From the NCBI RefSeq assembly GCF_029910215.1, contig NZ_CP110395.1, positions 434,001 through 498,000 of the forward strand: a stretch of 64,000 nucleotides of DNA. The letters run 5' to 3'. The notes under the pieces are model-generated. The model saw only the letters and a list, made by a program, of their open reading frames with translations. It searched no databases and was not told the DNA's origin. This DNA comes from Paraburkholderia sp. D15. Lineage in GTDB: Bacteria; Pseudomonadota; Gammaproteobacteria; Burkholderiales; Burkholderiaceae. Of the stretch, positions 27,487 to 37,503 are shown one piece after another. The first letter of the stretch is position 1. The number at the start of each line of letters is the position of its first letter. The position numbers and the translations under genes are program-made.

Positions 27487-28671
27487 TTATGTCGAAATAG
27501 CTGTCTTCAACCGATTGTTTCGTGAATGCGCAAGACGATGCCCGAGCCAGATGGCCGGCTTCTCGATGCACCAGAACGACAGGGTCGCGACCAGTACGCT
27601 GACGCTGAACGTACCGGCGAGAATGAGCAGTAACGGTACTTTTCCATGGAACACGTTGAGCGCCGCCAGCAGAATCACGCAATGAAACAGATAGAAGCTG
27701 TACGAAATACGGCCGGAAAAGCGTGCGACGCGAGTCGATAAAAGTCGCGACAGGGTTGGCGAAGCAATGGCGATAACGATGATCAGGCACGCGCAGAGCG
27801 CACTGAAAAACGAGACCGCGGAAAAGAGCATGAAGCCGTAGCCCGCAGGCGATTTGAAATAGAAACAGCCGAGGATCGCCGTCGCGAGTACCGTGAGTAT
27901 CTTCACGACCGACAGCTTGACGGTGATCGCCGTGAGCACGTGAGCGTATCTGGCCAGCAACGCGCCAAGGGCGAAATGACTTGAAAACAGAATGCTCGCG
28001 GCGTACTCGCCCAGCCACGGCCGGGTTGCGATCGACAGCGCGACGAGCGCCACCGTAAACGCGAGGTTCACCGCCAGCGAGCCGCGCACGAGTACGTACA
28101 TGATGAGCGGAAAGATCAGCGATATCCGCATTTCGTGGACAAGCGACCAGATGACGCTGTCGTACGCGGACATGTCGTAGGTGCCGATGAGGAGCGCGTG
28201 TCCGGCCAGCAGCGCCGGCGTCGGATCGACATGCGTCGACAGGCCGTTGAACCAGTTGCTGAGCCCGTCGATCTGGTGATACCTGATGACGCAATGCAGA
28301 ACGATCGACAATGCGATGGCCGCGTAATACGGCGGATAGATTCGTAGAACGCGGCGGATCACGAAGGGCAGGCAACCGTCGTTGCCGCGATTCCAGAACT
28401 TGATGGAGAGCACGAATCCGCTCAGGACGAAAAACAGCACGACCGAACCATATCCGCCCATCAGAATTCTCAGTGGCGAATATCGCATCGTCACAGCAAA
28501 CCATCCGAGCGATCTGACGGGGAGCGGGTCGTACATCAGCGGCGACAAAATCATGAAATGCGTGCTGACCACGATCAACGCAGCGATGCCTCGCAACGAT
28601 TCCAGTTCGGGGACATTGCCTTTCATGATGTGCGCCGGCCGATCGTCCTTGAATGTGTCGCGTTGCGTCAT
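27487..28671 (-). CDS. Membrane acyltransferase, OafA/YrhL (acyltransferase 3) family
   Basis: A 394-residue polytopic protein with about ten membrane helices. The N-terminal motif ELESLRGIAALIVVSTHF includes the RGxxA arginine and the catalytic-type histidine of acyltransferase 3 proteins, and LFFVLSGFVLSIKFW is the second hallmark. Such enzymes O-acetylate LPS, exopolysaccharide or lipids. The ATG at 28671 is backed by GGGAG. Base composition is visibly less GC-rich than the neighbours, and the gene stands alone between two terminators, which hints at transfer. Substrate unknown. Confidence 0.9.
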   Translation of the reverse strand: MTQRDTFKDDRPAHIMKGNVPELESLRGIAALIVVSTHFMILSPLMYDPLPVRSLGWFAVTMRYSPLRILMGGYGSVVLFFVLSGFVLSIKFWNRGNDGCLPFVIRRVLRIYPPYYAAIALSIVLHCVIRYHQIDGLSNWFNGLSTHVDPTPALLAGHALLIGTYDMSAYDSVIWSLVHEMRISLIFPLIMYVLVRGSLAVNLAFTVALVALSIATRPWLGEYAASILFSSHFALGALLARYAHVLTAITVKLSVVKILTVLATAILGCFYFKSPAGYGFMLFSAVSFFSALCACLIIVIAIASPTLSRLLSTRVARFSGRISYSFYLFHCVILLAALNVFHGKVPLLLILAGTFSVSVLVATLSFWCIEKPAIWLGHRLAHSRNNRLKTAIST

Positions 28672-28868
28672 TCCCGGCTCCCGGTTTTGCGATCACTCTA
28701 TGCTCAACGGATGGCACGAACAATCCGTGCGTTCGCCATTTCCGTGCACGAAATGCGTGCTAGCAGACAGATGTCGAGTGATTACGGGGAAGGTTTCACG
28801 CTGCTGACATATTGCTGTCGATGCCCGTTGAACGGGTGTGCGCGCTGAAGGTTTGCATGCGGCTGAAA

Positions 28869-28904
28869 AGCAAAGAGGGCACTCCGCGGAGCGCCCTCTT
28901 TGCT
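28869..28904 (-). terminator. Terminator of ftsY
   Basis: AGCAAAGAGGGC and its complement enclose a further CTCCGCGGAG inverted repeat, giving a long stem. On the minus strand it is followed by CTTTTC. It lies 48 bp beyond the ftsY stop and 197 bp upstream of the acyltransferase start. Confidence 0.85.
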
Positions 28905-28951
28905 CGTTTCGTTTCGTCGAACGAGGCTGCGGTGTTGGCCGCAGCTTGGCG

Positions 28952-30127
28952 TCAACCGCCCAGCAACGCGTCCGCGAATTCTTCCGCGCTAAACGGCTGC
29001 AAGTCCTCGACCTTCTCGCCGACGCCGATGAAGTACACCGGAATCGGCCGCTGCCGCGCGATTGCGGCGAGAATGCCGCCCTTCGCCGTGCCGTCGAGCT
29101 TGGTGACGATCAGACCCGTGAGGCCGAGTGCATCGTCGAAAGCCTTGACCTGGGCGAGTGCGTTCTGGCCGGTGTTGGCGTCGATCACCAGCAGCACTTC
29201 GTGCGGCGCGCCGTCCTGTGCCTTGCCGATCACGCGCTTGACCTTGCGCAACTCTTCCATCAGATGCAGCTGGGTCGGCAGACGGCCGGCGGTGTCCGCC
29301 ATCATCACGTCGATCTTGCGCGCGCGGGCGGCGCCGACCGCGTCGAAGATCACCGCCGCCGGGTCACCGCTTTCCTGCGACACCACTGTGACGTTGTTGC
29401 GCTGTCCCCAGATTGCCAGTTGCTCGCGCGCGGCGGCGCGGAACGTGTCGCCTGCGGCCAGCAGCACCGATTGATCGAAACTTTGCAGATGCTTGGCGAG
29501 CTTGCCTATGCTCGTCGTCTTTCCCGCGCCGTTCACGCCGGCGATCATCATGACGAGCGGCTGTGCGCGGCCAAGCATCAGCGATTTTTCGAGCGGCTTG
29601 AGCAGGTCGATCAACAATGTGCGCAGTGCGGTTTTCACCTGCTGCGGATCGGTAAGGCGCTCGGCGCGCACTTTTTCACGCAGCGATTCGAGCAGGAATT
29701 CGGTGGCGCCGACGCCCGCGTCCGACATCAGCAACGCGGTTTCGAGTTCTTCGTACAGATCCTCGTCGATCTTCGTGCCGACGAAGATGCCGGTCAGGCT
29801 CGAACTGGTTTTCGACAGACCGGTTTTCAGGCGCGTGAGCCACGAACGCTTGGCGCCGGCGTCCTGCGCCGGTGGCGGGACGATTTCGACGGTTTCGGCG
29901 CTGTCCGCGCTTTCGTCGATGTCTATCGCCGGCTCCTGCTGCTCGGGTTCGAACACGGGAGAGGGCGCCGGTGCGGAAGCGGGCGTGGCGCGAGCGGGCG
30001 ATGCCACCGGCGCGACGGGCGCCTCGGCGGCAGCTTCTGGCGCCTCGTCTGCCGGCGCGGATTGCGACTCTTCTGGCGCGTTATCGGACTCTTTCGAACC
30101 CTTGAATCGTTTGAAAAAGCTGAACAT
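28952..30127 (-). CDS. ftsY: Signal recognition particle receptor FtsY
   Basis: A 391-residue SRP receptor GTPase that docks ribosome-SRP complexes at the membrane. Residues 1-90 form an acidic, Pro/Ala/Glu-rich membrane-targeting region starting MFSFFKRFKGSKESD. The NG domain follows, with G1 [31 protein letters not shown] (G3) and TKLDGTAKGG (G4). The ATG at 30127 is chosen because the amphipathic FSFFKRFKG start is conserved among relatives. Divergent from rsmD. Confidence 0.96.
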   Translation of the reverse strand: MFSFFKRFKGSKESDNAPEESQSAPADEAPEAAAEAPVAPVASPARATPASAPAPSPVFEPEQQEPAIDIDESADSAETVEIVPPPAQDAGAKRSWLTRLKTGLSKTSSSLTGIFVGTKIDEDLYEELETALLMSDAGVGATEFLLESLREKVRAERLTDPQQVKTALRTLLIDLLKPLEKSLMLGRAQPLVMMIAGVNGAGKTTSIGKLAKHLQSFDQSVLLAAGDTFRAAAREQLAIWGQRNNVTVVSQESGDPAAVIFDAVGAARARKIDVMMADTAGRLPTQLHLMEELRKVKRVIGKAQDGAPHEVLLVIDANTGQNALAQVKAFDDALGLTGLIVTKLDGTAKGGILAAIARQRPIPVYFIGVGEKVEDLQPFSAEEFADALLGG

Positions 30128-30368
30128 GATCTGGCGTGGTGAGAGCGCGCGCCGATGCGCGCAGCCGGCACGGAACCGGCGGGAGCGGCAGACAGCGTTG
30201 CGATGCGGGATGCAAGGCGCTGGAAGCCGCACATTTTATCAGGCGCGCCGCCGCGCGTCGTATAGGCCGAACGGCCAGGCTGGACGCGGCGCGCCCCTGT
30301 GGTAACGTTGGCGCTCCGGTCCGCACGCATCGGCGTGGCGGGCGCCTTCATTACGCAATCGAAACTGC

Positions 30369-30983
30369 ATGCCTCGTCCCACACCATCCCGCGCCCACGG
30401 CGCTTCGTCCAAAGGCGGCAAGCCGCACGCCATTCGTATCATCGGCGGCGACTGGAAACGCACGCCGTTGCCGGTGCTCGATCTCGATGGCCTGCGTCCC
30501 ACGCCGGATCGCGTGCGCGAGACGCTGTTCAACTGGCTCGGTCAGACGCTGGACGGCCAGCGTTGCCTCGATCTGTTCGCCGGTAGCGGCGCGCTCGGTT
30601 TCGAGGCAGCGTCGCGCGGCGCCGCACGGGTCTTGATGGTGGAGCGCAATGCGCGAGCCGCCGCCCAGTTGCGCGCGAATCAGGAACGCCTCGCGGCCCG
30701 CTCGATCGAAATCGCCGAAGCCGACGGTTTGCGGCTGGCCGCCAGTCTCGCGCCCGCTTCGTTCGACGTGGTGTTTCTCGATCCGCCGTTCGACGGCGAC
30801 CTGCTGGACAAAGCGCTCGCGCTGGCCGTTCCGCTGATCGCCGCCGACGGTTTTCTCTATGTGGAAGCCGGCGAGGCGCTCCAGATCGACGGTAATGCGC
30901 CACTCGACGGCTGGGAAATCGTGCGGCAAGGCAAGGCGGGCGCTGTCCACTTTCATTTGCTGCAGCGCGAAAATAAGGAATAA
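30369..30983 (+). CDS. rsmD: 16S rRNA (guanine966-N2)-methyltransferase RsmD
   Basis: A 204-residue SAM-dependent methyltransferase that modifies G966 of 16S rRNA. It shows HAIRIIGGDWKRTPLPV, PTPDRVRETLFNWL, the SAM-binding LDLFAGSGALGFEA and the catalytic VVFLDPPFDGDLLD (DPPF motif). Length and motifs are normal. It lies divergently next to ftsY and upstream of coaD, a common arrangement. Confidence 0.95.
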   Translation: MPRPTPSRAHGASSKGGKPHAIRIIGGDWKRTPLPVLDLDGLRPTPDRVRETLFNWLGQTLDGQRCLDLFAGSGALGFEAASRGAARVLMVERNARAAAQLRANQERLAARSIEIAEADGLRLAASLAPASFDVVFLDPPFDGDLLDKALALAVPLIAADGFLYVEAGEALQIDGNAPLDGWEIVRQGKAGAVHFHLLQRENKE

Positions 30984-31095
30984 TGCGCGTTCCAAAACAA
31001 GCGCCGGGCGGTTTGCCGTTACGTGCGCGGCCGGTGCCAAATGCGTCGCGTGGACGCTTTGACGTGCCCATTTGTCTGAAGAGAGGAGAAGTCTC

Positions 31096-31611
31096 ATGGT
31101 AGTCGCCGTGTACCCGGGCACCTTCGATCCGCTGACGCGCGGTCACGAAGACCTCGTTCGGCGCGCGTCGAGCATTTTCGACACGCTGGTGGTGGGCGTT
31201 GCGGACAGCCGCAACAAGAAGCCGTTCTTCACGCTGGAGGAGCGTCTGGACATCGCGCACGAAGTGCTCGGCCACTATCCGAACGTTCAGGTGATGAGCT
31301 TCAAGGGGCTGCTGAAGGATTTCGTGCGGACCAATAACGCGCGCGTGATCGTGCGCGGCCTGCGTGCCGTGTCGGACTTCGAATACGAGTTCCAGATGGC
31401 GGGCATGAACCGCTACCTGCTGCCGGATGTCGAGACCATGTTCATGACGCCGTCCGATCAATATCAGTTCATTTCGGGCACGATCGTGCGTGAAATCGCG
31501 CAACTGGGCGGCGATGTCAGCAAATTCGTGTTTCCGTCGGTCGAGAAATGGCTGAAGGAGAAGGTCGCTGCGCTGGACAATGGCAGCAGCGCGTCGGCGG
31601 GACAACCGTAA
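31096..31611 (+). CDS. coaD: Phosphopantetheine adenylyltransferase
   Basis: A 171-residue nucleotidyltransferase that makes dephospho-CoA from 4'-phosphopantetheine and ATP. The TxGH motif is in [19 protein letters not shown], and the [16 protein letters not shown] segment corresponds to the ISSTxVR signature with Gly for the second Ser. [19 protein letters not shown] is also conserved. AGGAGAA lies before the ATG at 31096. It forms a small cluster with rsmD and the ferredoxin gene. Confidence 0.96.
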   Translation: MVVAVYPGTFDPLTRGHEDLVRRASSIFDTLVVGVADSRNKKPFFTLEERLDIAHEVLGHYPNVQVMSFKGLLKDFVRTNNARVIVRGLRAVSDFEYEFQMAGMNRYLLPDVETMFMTPSDQYQFISGTIVREIAQLGGDVSKFVFPSVEKWLKEKVAALDNGSSASAGQP

Positions 31612-31662
31612 CCGGCGTAAACTGTCGGTTTGACGGATCAAAGCCGGTTGCGGCCGGCGTGA

Positions 31663-31932
<270 letters not shown>

Positions 31933-31982
31933 GTGCCTGAGTGAGGGTGCTTCAGTCTGCACGCAGTCGCAGGCGGAAATAA

Positions 31983-32014
31983 AAAACGGCGAGGCCTGCG
32001 GGTCTCGCCGTTTT
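31983..32014. terminator. Bidirectional terminator between ferredoxin and hisC
   Basis: AAAACGGCGAG and its complement form an 11-bp stem with a 10-nt loop; T4 follows on the plus strand and a longer T-run on the minus strand. Confidence 0.9.
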
Positions 32015-32051
32015 ACTTGAGGCGGCGTATTCCGTCGCCCGGTTCCGAACC

Positions 32052-33131
32052 TTATCCGATGTACGCGCTAAAAATATCCCGCAATGCGTCCAGCAGGATC
32101 TCGCACTCCGCGTCGGTGCCGACCGAGATCCGCAGATGCTGCGCAATTCGCGGCGCGTTGAAATGGCGCACGAATATGTTGCTTTCCCGGAGCCGCAAAA
32201 CGAGCGTGGCGGCGTCATAGCCTTCATGGCGCGCGAACAGCAGATTCGCCGCCGACGGCACCACCTCGAAGCCCAGCGCGGTCAGACCCGCAGCCAGCCG
32301 CTCACGGCTCGCAACCACCTTGGCGCAGGTTTCACGGAACCACGCATCGTCTTCGTAGGCGGCGGTCGCCGCGGCTTGCGCGAGGCGGTCGAGCGGATAG
32401 GAGTTGAAGCTGTCCTTCACGCGGTTGAGCGCATCGATCAGCACCGGATGGCCGAACGCGAACCCCACGCGCATGCCGGCGAGCGAGCGCGACTTCGACA
32501 CGGTTTGAATGACCAGCAGATTCGGATAGCGATCGATCAACGCGATCGCCGACTCCGCGCCGAAATCCACGTACGCCTCGTCGATCACCACGACCGAATC
32601 CGTGTTGCGTGCGACCAGCCGTTCGATCTCGGCGAGCGGCAGCGGCCGGCCGGTCGGCGCGTTCGGATTCGGAAACAGGATGCCGCCGTTCGGCGTTGCG
32701 TAATCGTCGACGTGAAGGGCGAAGCTGTCGTCGAGCGGAACCGTTTGGTACTCGACCTCGAACAGACGCGCGTAAGTCGGATAAAAGCTGTACGTGATGT
32801 CCGGGAACAGCAACGGCTTGTCGTGCTTGAGTAGCGCCTGGAACGTGAGCGCGAGCACTTCGTCCGAGCCGTTGCCGACAAAAATCTGTTCGGCGCGAAT
32901 GCCGTGATACGCGGCCACCGTTTCGCGTAGCGTGCGTGCGGTGGGGGCCGGATAGCGTCGCAGCGATTCACCGTTCTCGCCGAGTTCGCGGCGGATCGCG
33001 TCGAGTACGCGCGGCGACGGCGGATACGGATTCTCGTTGGTATTGAGCTTCACCGGATGCGTGGCCGTGGGCTGCTCGCCCGGCACGTACGGCGTGAGTT
33101 GATGGACGATGTCACTCCAATAGCGGCTCAA
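32052..33131 (-). CDS. hisC: Histidinol-phosphate aminotransferase
   Basis: A 359-residue PLP-dependent aminotransferase of histidine biosynthesis. It shows [55 protein letters not shown] and the PLP-lysine motif [18 protein letters not shown]. Length is normal. It lies away from the main his operon, so it may be a second copy (such as hisC1) or serve other aromatic amino acids as well. It is downstream of pth by 97 bp on the same strand. Confidence 0.94.
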   Translation of the reverse strand: MSRYWSDIVHQLTPYVPGEQPTATHPVKLNTNENPYPPSPRVLDAIRRELGENGESLRRYPAPTARTLRETVAAYHGIRAEQIFVGNGSDEVLALTFQALLKHDKPLLFPDITYSFYPTYARLFEVEYQTVPLDDSFALHVDDYATPNGGILFPNPNAPTGRPLPLAEIERLVARNTDSVVVIDEAYVDFGAESAIALIDRYPNLLVIQTVSKSRSLAGMRVGFAFGHPVLIDALNRVKDSFNSYPLDRLAQAAATAAYEDDAWFRETCAKVVASRERLAAGLTALGFEVVPSAANLLFARHEGYDAATLVLRLRESNIFVRHFNAPRIAQHLRISVGTDAECEILLDALRDIFSAYIG

Positions 33132-33228
33132 GCGATTCTCCGGTCTCGGTCGATAACGATGCGGGGCGATGTTTGGCGATGCGGTGTCGTGTAGTCACTC
33201 GCCGCGGACAAAGCAGGGAAACGACAGG

Positions 33229-33831
33229 TCAGGGATTGCGGTGAAGCTGCATCATCGCCCGGTCCAGCTCGCCTTTCACAATCTGCGGCATGACCGCGAG
33301 CGCACGTTCGATCGACGCGTCGATCACTTCCTGCTCCTCGCGCCGCGGGGGTTTCAGCACGAAATTGGCGACGTCCGGTTTTGCGCCGGCACGCGCGCTT
33401 TCCGGAATCAGATCGCGCGGATGCCCGATACCGATCCGCAGCCGCCAATATTGTTGCGACGACAGATGCGCGCTGATGTCCTTCAAGCCGTTGTGTCCGC
33501 CGCTACCGCCGCCCAGTTTGAGTTTGACGCTGCCGGGCGGCAGGTCGAGCTCGTCGTGCGCGACCAGAATCTCGTCGGGCAGAATCTTGAAGAACTGCGC
33601 GAGCGCGACCACTGATTGCCCCGAGCGGTTCATATACGTCTGCGGTTCCAGCAAATGCACTTCCTCGCCATGCAGCCGCGCCTTCGCGTAGAAACCGTGG
33701 AAGCGCCGCTCGTCGCGCAGCGTCGTGCCTGCTTCGCGCGCCAATTGATCGATTAGCCAGAAGCCGGCGTTGTGGCGCGTCGCGGTGTATTCGGCGCCCG
33801 GATTGCCGAGCCCGACGATCAGCTTGATCAT
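33229..33831 (-). CDS. pth: Peptidyl-tRNA hydrolase
   Basis: A 200-residue enzyme that frees tRNA from stalled peptidyl-tRNA. The start [20 protein letters not shown] with the catalytic His, [17 protein letters not shown] [33 protein letters not shown] and GHNGLKDI are all conserved. The family Asp and Asn catalytic residues (HDELD, YMN) are present. It follows rplY, as in most beta-proteobacteria. Confidence 0.96.
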   Translation of the reverse strand: MIKLIVGLGNPGAEYTATRHNAGFWLIDQLAREAGTTLRDERRFHGFYAKARLHGEEVHLLEPQTYMNRSGQSVVALAQFFKILPDEILVAHDELDLPPGSVKLKLGGGSGGHNGLKDISAHLSSQQYWRLRIGIGHPRDLIPESARAGAKPDVANFVLKPPRREEQEVIDASIERALAVMPQIVKGELDRAMMQLHRNP

Positions 33832-33885
33832 GATTGCGTAGGTCCGTCTGGCCCGGAGACTGAACGCCGCCGCGCCGAAAAAAAC

Positions 33886-33920
33886 CGAAAAAAAACCCGC
33901 CGGGGCGAACCTCGGCGGGT
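33886..33920 (-). terminator. Terminator between rplY and pth
   Basis: ACCCGCCG and CGGCGGGT form an 8-bp stem; on the minus strand it runs into an eight-T tract with more T beyond it. It limits read-through from rplY into pth, which starts 55 bp beyond. Confidence 0.85.
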
Positions 33921-33984
33921 CACGTCGACCGTTTCATGGAAACGGTTCGAGAGGATTACTTGCTCTTTGCCTGAGGCATTAACC

Positions 33985-34599
33985 TTAAGCTGCCGGCGTT
34001 TCGCCTTCAGCAGCAGCGGCGTCTTCAGCGATTGCGCCAGCCGGGATCGTTGCTGCTGCGACAACCGGGTTTTCCGCTTCGACGTGAGCGACCAGCGAAA
34101 CACCTGCCGGCAGCTTGATGTCCTTAGCGTGAACCGATTGACCTGCTTCGATGTTCGCCAGATCGACTTCGATGAATTCCGGCAGTGCCGACGGCAGGCA
34201 CTCGATTTCGAGTTCGTTGACGACGTGCGAGATCACCGCGCTCGACAGCTTGACTGCCGGGTTCGATTCCTGGTTCATGAAGTGCAGCGGCACCTTGGTG
34301 TGCAGCTTCTTCTTCGCGTCGACACGTTGGAAGTCCACGTGCAGCACGAGCTGACGGAACGGGTGGTATTGCACGTCGCGCAGCAGAACCTGTTGCGACT
34401 TGCCTGCCACTTCCAGATCGAGGATCGACGAGTGGAAAACTTCTTTCTTCAGCGCGTGCCACAGCGCGTTGTGGTCCAGTTCGACCAATTGCGTTTCAGC
34501 ACCAGCGCCATATACGATGCCCGGGGTCTTGCCCGAGTTACGCAGGCGGCGGCTCGCACCCGTACCTTGCAAAGAACGCTCGAAAGCGACTACTTTCAT
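33985..34599 (-). CDS. rplY: 50S ribosomal protein L25 (general stress CTC type)
   Basis: A 204-residue L25 of the long CTC type. Residues about 1-90 are the 5S-rRNA-binding L25 domain ([48 protein letters not shown]). Residues about 95-190 are the beta-rich CTC domain. The tail is rich in Ala and Glu. The ATG at 34599 follows GGAGATTC. It lies downstream of prs, with a terminator in between. Confidence 0.96.
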   Translation of the reverse strand: MKVVAFERSLQGTGASRRLRNSGKTPGIVYGAGAETQLVELDHNALWHALKKEVFHSSILDLEVAGKSQQVLLRDVQYHPFRQLVLHVDFQRVDAKKKLHTKVPLHFMNQESNPAVKLSSAVISHVVNELEIECLPSALPEFIEVDLANIEAGQSVHAKDIKLPAGVSLVAHVEAENPVVAAATIPAGAIAEDAAAAEGETPAA

Positions 34600-34635
34600 G
34601 TTGAATCTCCATTGCACTGCCCGCGACCAGGCAGT

Positions 34636-34672
34636 AAAAACGGGGCCTCCAAGCCAAACCGGCTGAGGCCCC
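34636..34672 (-). terminator. Terminator between prs and rplY
   Basis: A compound stem: GGGGCCTC with GAGGCCCC outside and AGCC with GGCT inside, followed on the minus strand by GTTTTTA. It lies 37-73 bp upstream of the rplY start, so it probably sets the ratio of rplY to prs transcripts. Confidence 0.85.
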
Positions 34673-34763
34673 AGAGCGACGGCACGAACCTTCGTTCGTT
34701 CATGCCGATTGTGCAAAAGCGCAGCGTGCCGCATGAAGCGGGACGCTGCGCCTTCGCAAATAC

Positions 34764-35720
34764 TTAACTTTCAGCGAACAGCGACATCACCGAATCGCCG
34801 CGGCGAATCCGCGAGAACGTTTCGGCAAGCAGACCGGCGCTGGACAACGAACGGATCTTTGCGCACGAGCGGGCTTCTTCGCCGAGCGGGATCGTGTCCG
34901 TGACAACGAGTTCGTCGAGCGCGGAGGCGGCGATACGTTCACCGGCGCCGCCCGACAGAACCGGGTGGGTTGCGTAGGCGAAAACCTGCTTCGCGCCGCG
35001 TTCCTTCAAAACCTGAGCTGCCTTGCAGAGCGTGCCGGCGGTGTCGACCATGTCGTCCATGATCACGCAGGTACGGCCTTCGACTTCACCGATGATGTTC
35101 ATCACTTCGGCTACGTTCGCCTTCGGGCGGCGTTTGTCGATGATCGCGAGGTCGCAGTTCAACTGCTTAGCCAACGCACGGGCGCGGACCACGCCGCCGA
35201 CGTCCGGCGACACGACCAGCAGGTTCTCGTAGTTCTGCTTGCGCAGATCGCCGAGCAGCACGGGCGTTGCGTAGATATTGTCGACCGGAATGTCGAAGAA
35301 ACCTTGAATCTGGTCAGCGTGCAGATCCATCGTGATGATCCGCTCGACGCCGGCGATTTCCAGCATGTTCGCCACGATCTTCGCCGAGATGGCGACGCGC
35401 GCGGAACGCGGGCGACGATCTTGACGGGCATAACCGAAGTAGGGGATGGCTGCGGTGATCCGGCCGGCCGATGCACGCTTGAGCGCGTCGACCATGATCA
35501 TCAGTTCCATCAGATTGTCGTTCGCCGGCGCGCAGGTGGACTGCAGGACGAAGACATCCTTGCCACGCACGTTTTCCTGAATCTCGACCTGGATTTCACC
35601 GTCCGAGAAACGGCTAACCATTGCTTTGCCGAGGGGAATACCGAGAATTTTGACGACTTCCTGTGCAAGCGCGGGATTTGCGTTGCCAGTAAAAACCATC
35701 AGGCCGTCATGGCTGCTCAT
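34764..35720 (-). CDS. prs: Ribose-phosphate pyrophosphokinase (PRPP synthetase)
   Basis: A 318-residue enzyme that makes PRPP from ribose-5-phosphate and ATP for nucleotide, histidine and tryptophan synthesis. It opens [18 protein letters not shown] and shows [33 protein letters not shown], the metal-binding [26 protein letters not shown] and the PRPP-site [14 protein letters not shown]. Normal length. It lies 45 bp downstream of the tRNA-Gln gene and is probably transcribed with it. Confidence 0.97.
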   Translation of the reverse strand: MSSHDGLMVFTGNANPALAQEVVKILGIPLGKAMVSRFSDGEIQVEIQENVRGKDVFVLQSTCAPANDNLMELMIMVDALKRASAGRITAAIPYFGYARQDRRPRSARVAISAKIVANMLEIAGVERIITMDLHADQIQGFFDIPVDNIYATPVLLGDLRKQNYENLLVVSPDVGGVVRARALAKQLNCDLAIIDKRRPKANVAEVMNIIGEVEGRTCVIMDDMVDTAGTLCKAAQVLKERGAKQVFAYATHPVLSGGAGERIAASALDELVVTDTIPLGEEARSCAKIRSLSSAGLLAETFSRIRRGDSVMSLFAES

Positions 35721-35765
35721 CGTGCACCTACTTCAGGCTGGGGGCGAGGGAAATGCGAGAATTTT

Positions 35766-35842
35766 TGGCAGGGGAGAAAGGATTCGAACCTTTGCATGCC
35801 GGAATCAAAATCCGGTGCCTTAACCAGCTTGGCGACTCCCCT
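35766..35842 (-). tRNA. tRNA-Gln (anticodon UUG)
   Basis: A 77-nt cloverleaf including an encoded CCA. The acceptor arms AGGGGAG and CTCCCCT pair, the anticodon stem is CCGGA/TCCGG around the loop TTTTGAT, giving anticodon TTG, and the T-arm reads AAAGG TTCGAAT CCTTT. Discriminator base G. It lies between ispE and prs, a conserved position in beta-proteobacteria. Confidence 0.97.
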
Positions 35843-35894
35843 ACACTAACTTTGAGCTCCGCCGAACGTGGAGTTTCGTTCGACGATGCAAAAC

Positions 35895-36776
35895 TTATGA
35901 CGCGAAAGTAAAGAGTGGATGCTCTTCGAGTCCGGCGGCCACTGCGCTGTTCCATTCGCTGGGCAGTTTGGCTTGTGCCGCTTCTGCTTCAACTCTACTA
36001 CGGAACGCTGCAAAGACACTTGCACCTGAACCCGACATCCGCGCTGGCGCGACGTTTTCAAACCATCGCAACACTTGCGCTACTTCCGCGTACTTTCCTA
36101 CGACAACCGGCTGCATGTCATTACGGCCAAAACTTTCCGGCCATTCAGTGTTGCAGCTAAGTTCTGCAGGAAAGTCCGTAATTATGAGGGGTTTCGAATC
36201 TCTTGTCAACGCTTTTTCGGAAAAAATCGCTGCAGTCGGAACCTGCACCCTCGGCGTCACTACCAGGAAATGACGCGGCGGCAATTGTACAACGTCTAAT
36301 GCCTCTCCGACACCCTCTGCGAACGCATTTTTTCCGAAGACGAAAAACGGCACGTCGGCGCCGAGTTTGAGCGCCAGGTGCTGCAATTCGAGGCGCGGCA
36401 CATTCAGCTTCCACAGGCGGTTCAACGCGAGCAGCGTGGTCGCCGCGTCGGAGCTGCCGCCGCCGAGACCGCCGCCCATCGGTAGACGCTTGTCGATCGC
36501 GATGTCGACGCCCTCGGACGAACCCGTGTGCGTTTTCAGCAGCGTGGCGGCGCGCACCGTGAGATCGTGCTCGGCCGGCACATTGGCGATGTCGGTGCTG
36601 CGGGTGATGAGCCCGTCGTCGCGGCGCTGGAAGTGCAGCGTGTCGCCCCAGTCGAGCAGTTGAAACACCGTCTGCAGCGTGTGATAGCCATCCGGCCGGC
36701 GGCCCGTGATGTGCAGGAAGAGGTTGAGTTTCGCGGGCGCGAGGCAGTCGCGCAGCGAGTCGGGCGTTTCAATCAT
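35895..36776 (-). CDS. ispE: 4-diphosphocytidyl-2-C-methyl-D-erythritol kinase
   Basis: A 293-residue GHMP kinase of the non-mevalonate isoprenoid pathway. It shows [21 protein letters not shown] near the N-terminus with the catalytic Lys, and the ATP-binding loop [37 protein letters not shown] and the late [12 protein letters not shown] complete the family. The ATG at 36776 agrees with the usual start just before [10 protein letters not shown]; its ribosome site is weak. The gene is 52 bp upstream of tRNA-Gln. Confidence 0.95.
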   Translation of the reverse strand: MIETPDSLRDCLAPAKLNLFLHITGRRPDGYHTLQTVFQLLDWGDTLHFQRRDDGLITRSTDIANVPAEHDLTVRAATLLKTHTGSSEGVDIAIDKRLPMGGGLGGGSSDAATTLLALNRLWKLNVPRLELQHLALKLGADVPFFVFGKNAFAEGVGEALDVVQLPPRHFLVVTPRVQVPTAAIFSEKALTRDSKPLIITDFPAELSCNTEWPESFGRNDMQPVVVGKYAEVAQVLRWFENVAPARMSGSGASVFAAFRSRVEAEAAQAKLPSEWNSAVAAGLEEHPLFTFAS

Positions 36777-36870
36777 GAGTGAGTCGAGGCTGCGTGCGCC
36801 GAAACGGCGCGGTAGAAGCGACAAGGCCGCGCGACGTCGATAGACGAGGCGCGGCCCGGGGTAAGAGACT

Positions 36871-37503
36871 TTACTGGTCCAGCACGAGCTTGATTTCGAG
36901 CGGCGGTTCCGAACGGCTCAGATTCAGACGTTTGACACCGGTGGCCGGCGCGTCGGCGTAAGCGACGTAGTCTATCGTCCAGCCGTCCTGGGTGATCTGC
37001 TTCAGGCGCGAGGGCTGATCCGGATCCTTCTCGGTCTTAGCGCGCGACGTCGGCGCCGGCGACGGCTGCAGCCAGTAGCGCAAACCCTCGACCGGCAACG
37101 CGAAGCCCAGCGCATTCTGCATCAGCGTGGAGACGTTATCCGCGGTGAGCGGCTGGCGGTTCGGCAATTCGAGCGTGGCCGAGGCCGGCGACGATGTCAC
37201 CACCGCGAGCGTCTGCCCGAGCGGATTGCGCAATTGCAGCGTCACCGTGTCACCGGTTTCCTGCCAGGTGAAGTTGCCGTACGCGTTGCGTTGCTGACCG
37301 TTCTGGTCGTTGTACTGAATCGCGAAACGACCCTGATAGGACCGGCTGGTCTGCGCGGTCACCGATGTCGCGGCATTCGACGTGGACGGCCCCTGCGGCT
37401 TGACCGATGCGCAACCGGATAACGCGACCGCGGCGGCGGCCGCGAAGCCGAGCACCGCGCCGCGCGGCGCCCGGGGAAGGGAAAGCAGACGAAAAAGACG
37501 CAT
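36871..37503 (-). CDS. lolB: Outer-membrane lipoprotein insertion protein LolB
   Basis: A 210-residue lipoprotein that receives lipoproteins from LolA and places them in the outer membrane. The signal peptide ends in the lipobox LSGC with Cys31. The mature part has the LolB strands [37 protein letters not shown] and the [12 protein letters not shown] segment. The start codon overlaps the stop of the TPR gene (TGATG), so translation is coupled. It is followed by ispE, as in related genomes. Confidence 0.93.
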   Translation of the reverse strand: MRLFRLLSLPRAPRGAVLGFAAAAAVALSGCASVKPQGPSTSNAATSVTAQTSRSYQGRFAIQYNDQNGQQRNAYGNFTWQETGDTVTLQLRNPLGQTLAVVTSSPASATLELPNRQPLTADNVSTLMQNALGFALPVEGLRYWLQPSPAPTSRAKTEKDPDQPSRLKQITQDGWTIDYVAYADAPATGVKRLNLSRSEPPLEIKLVLDQ

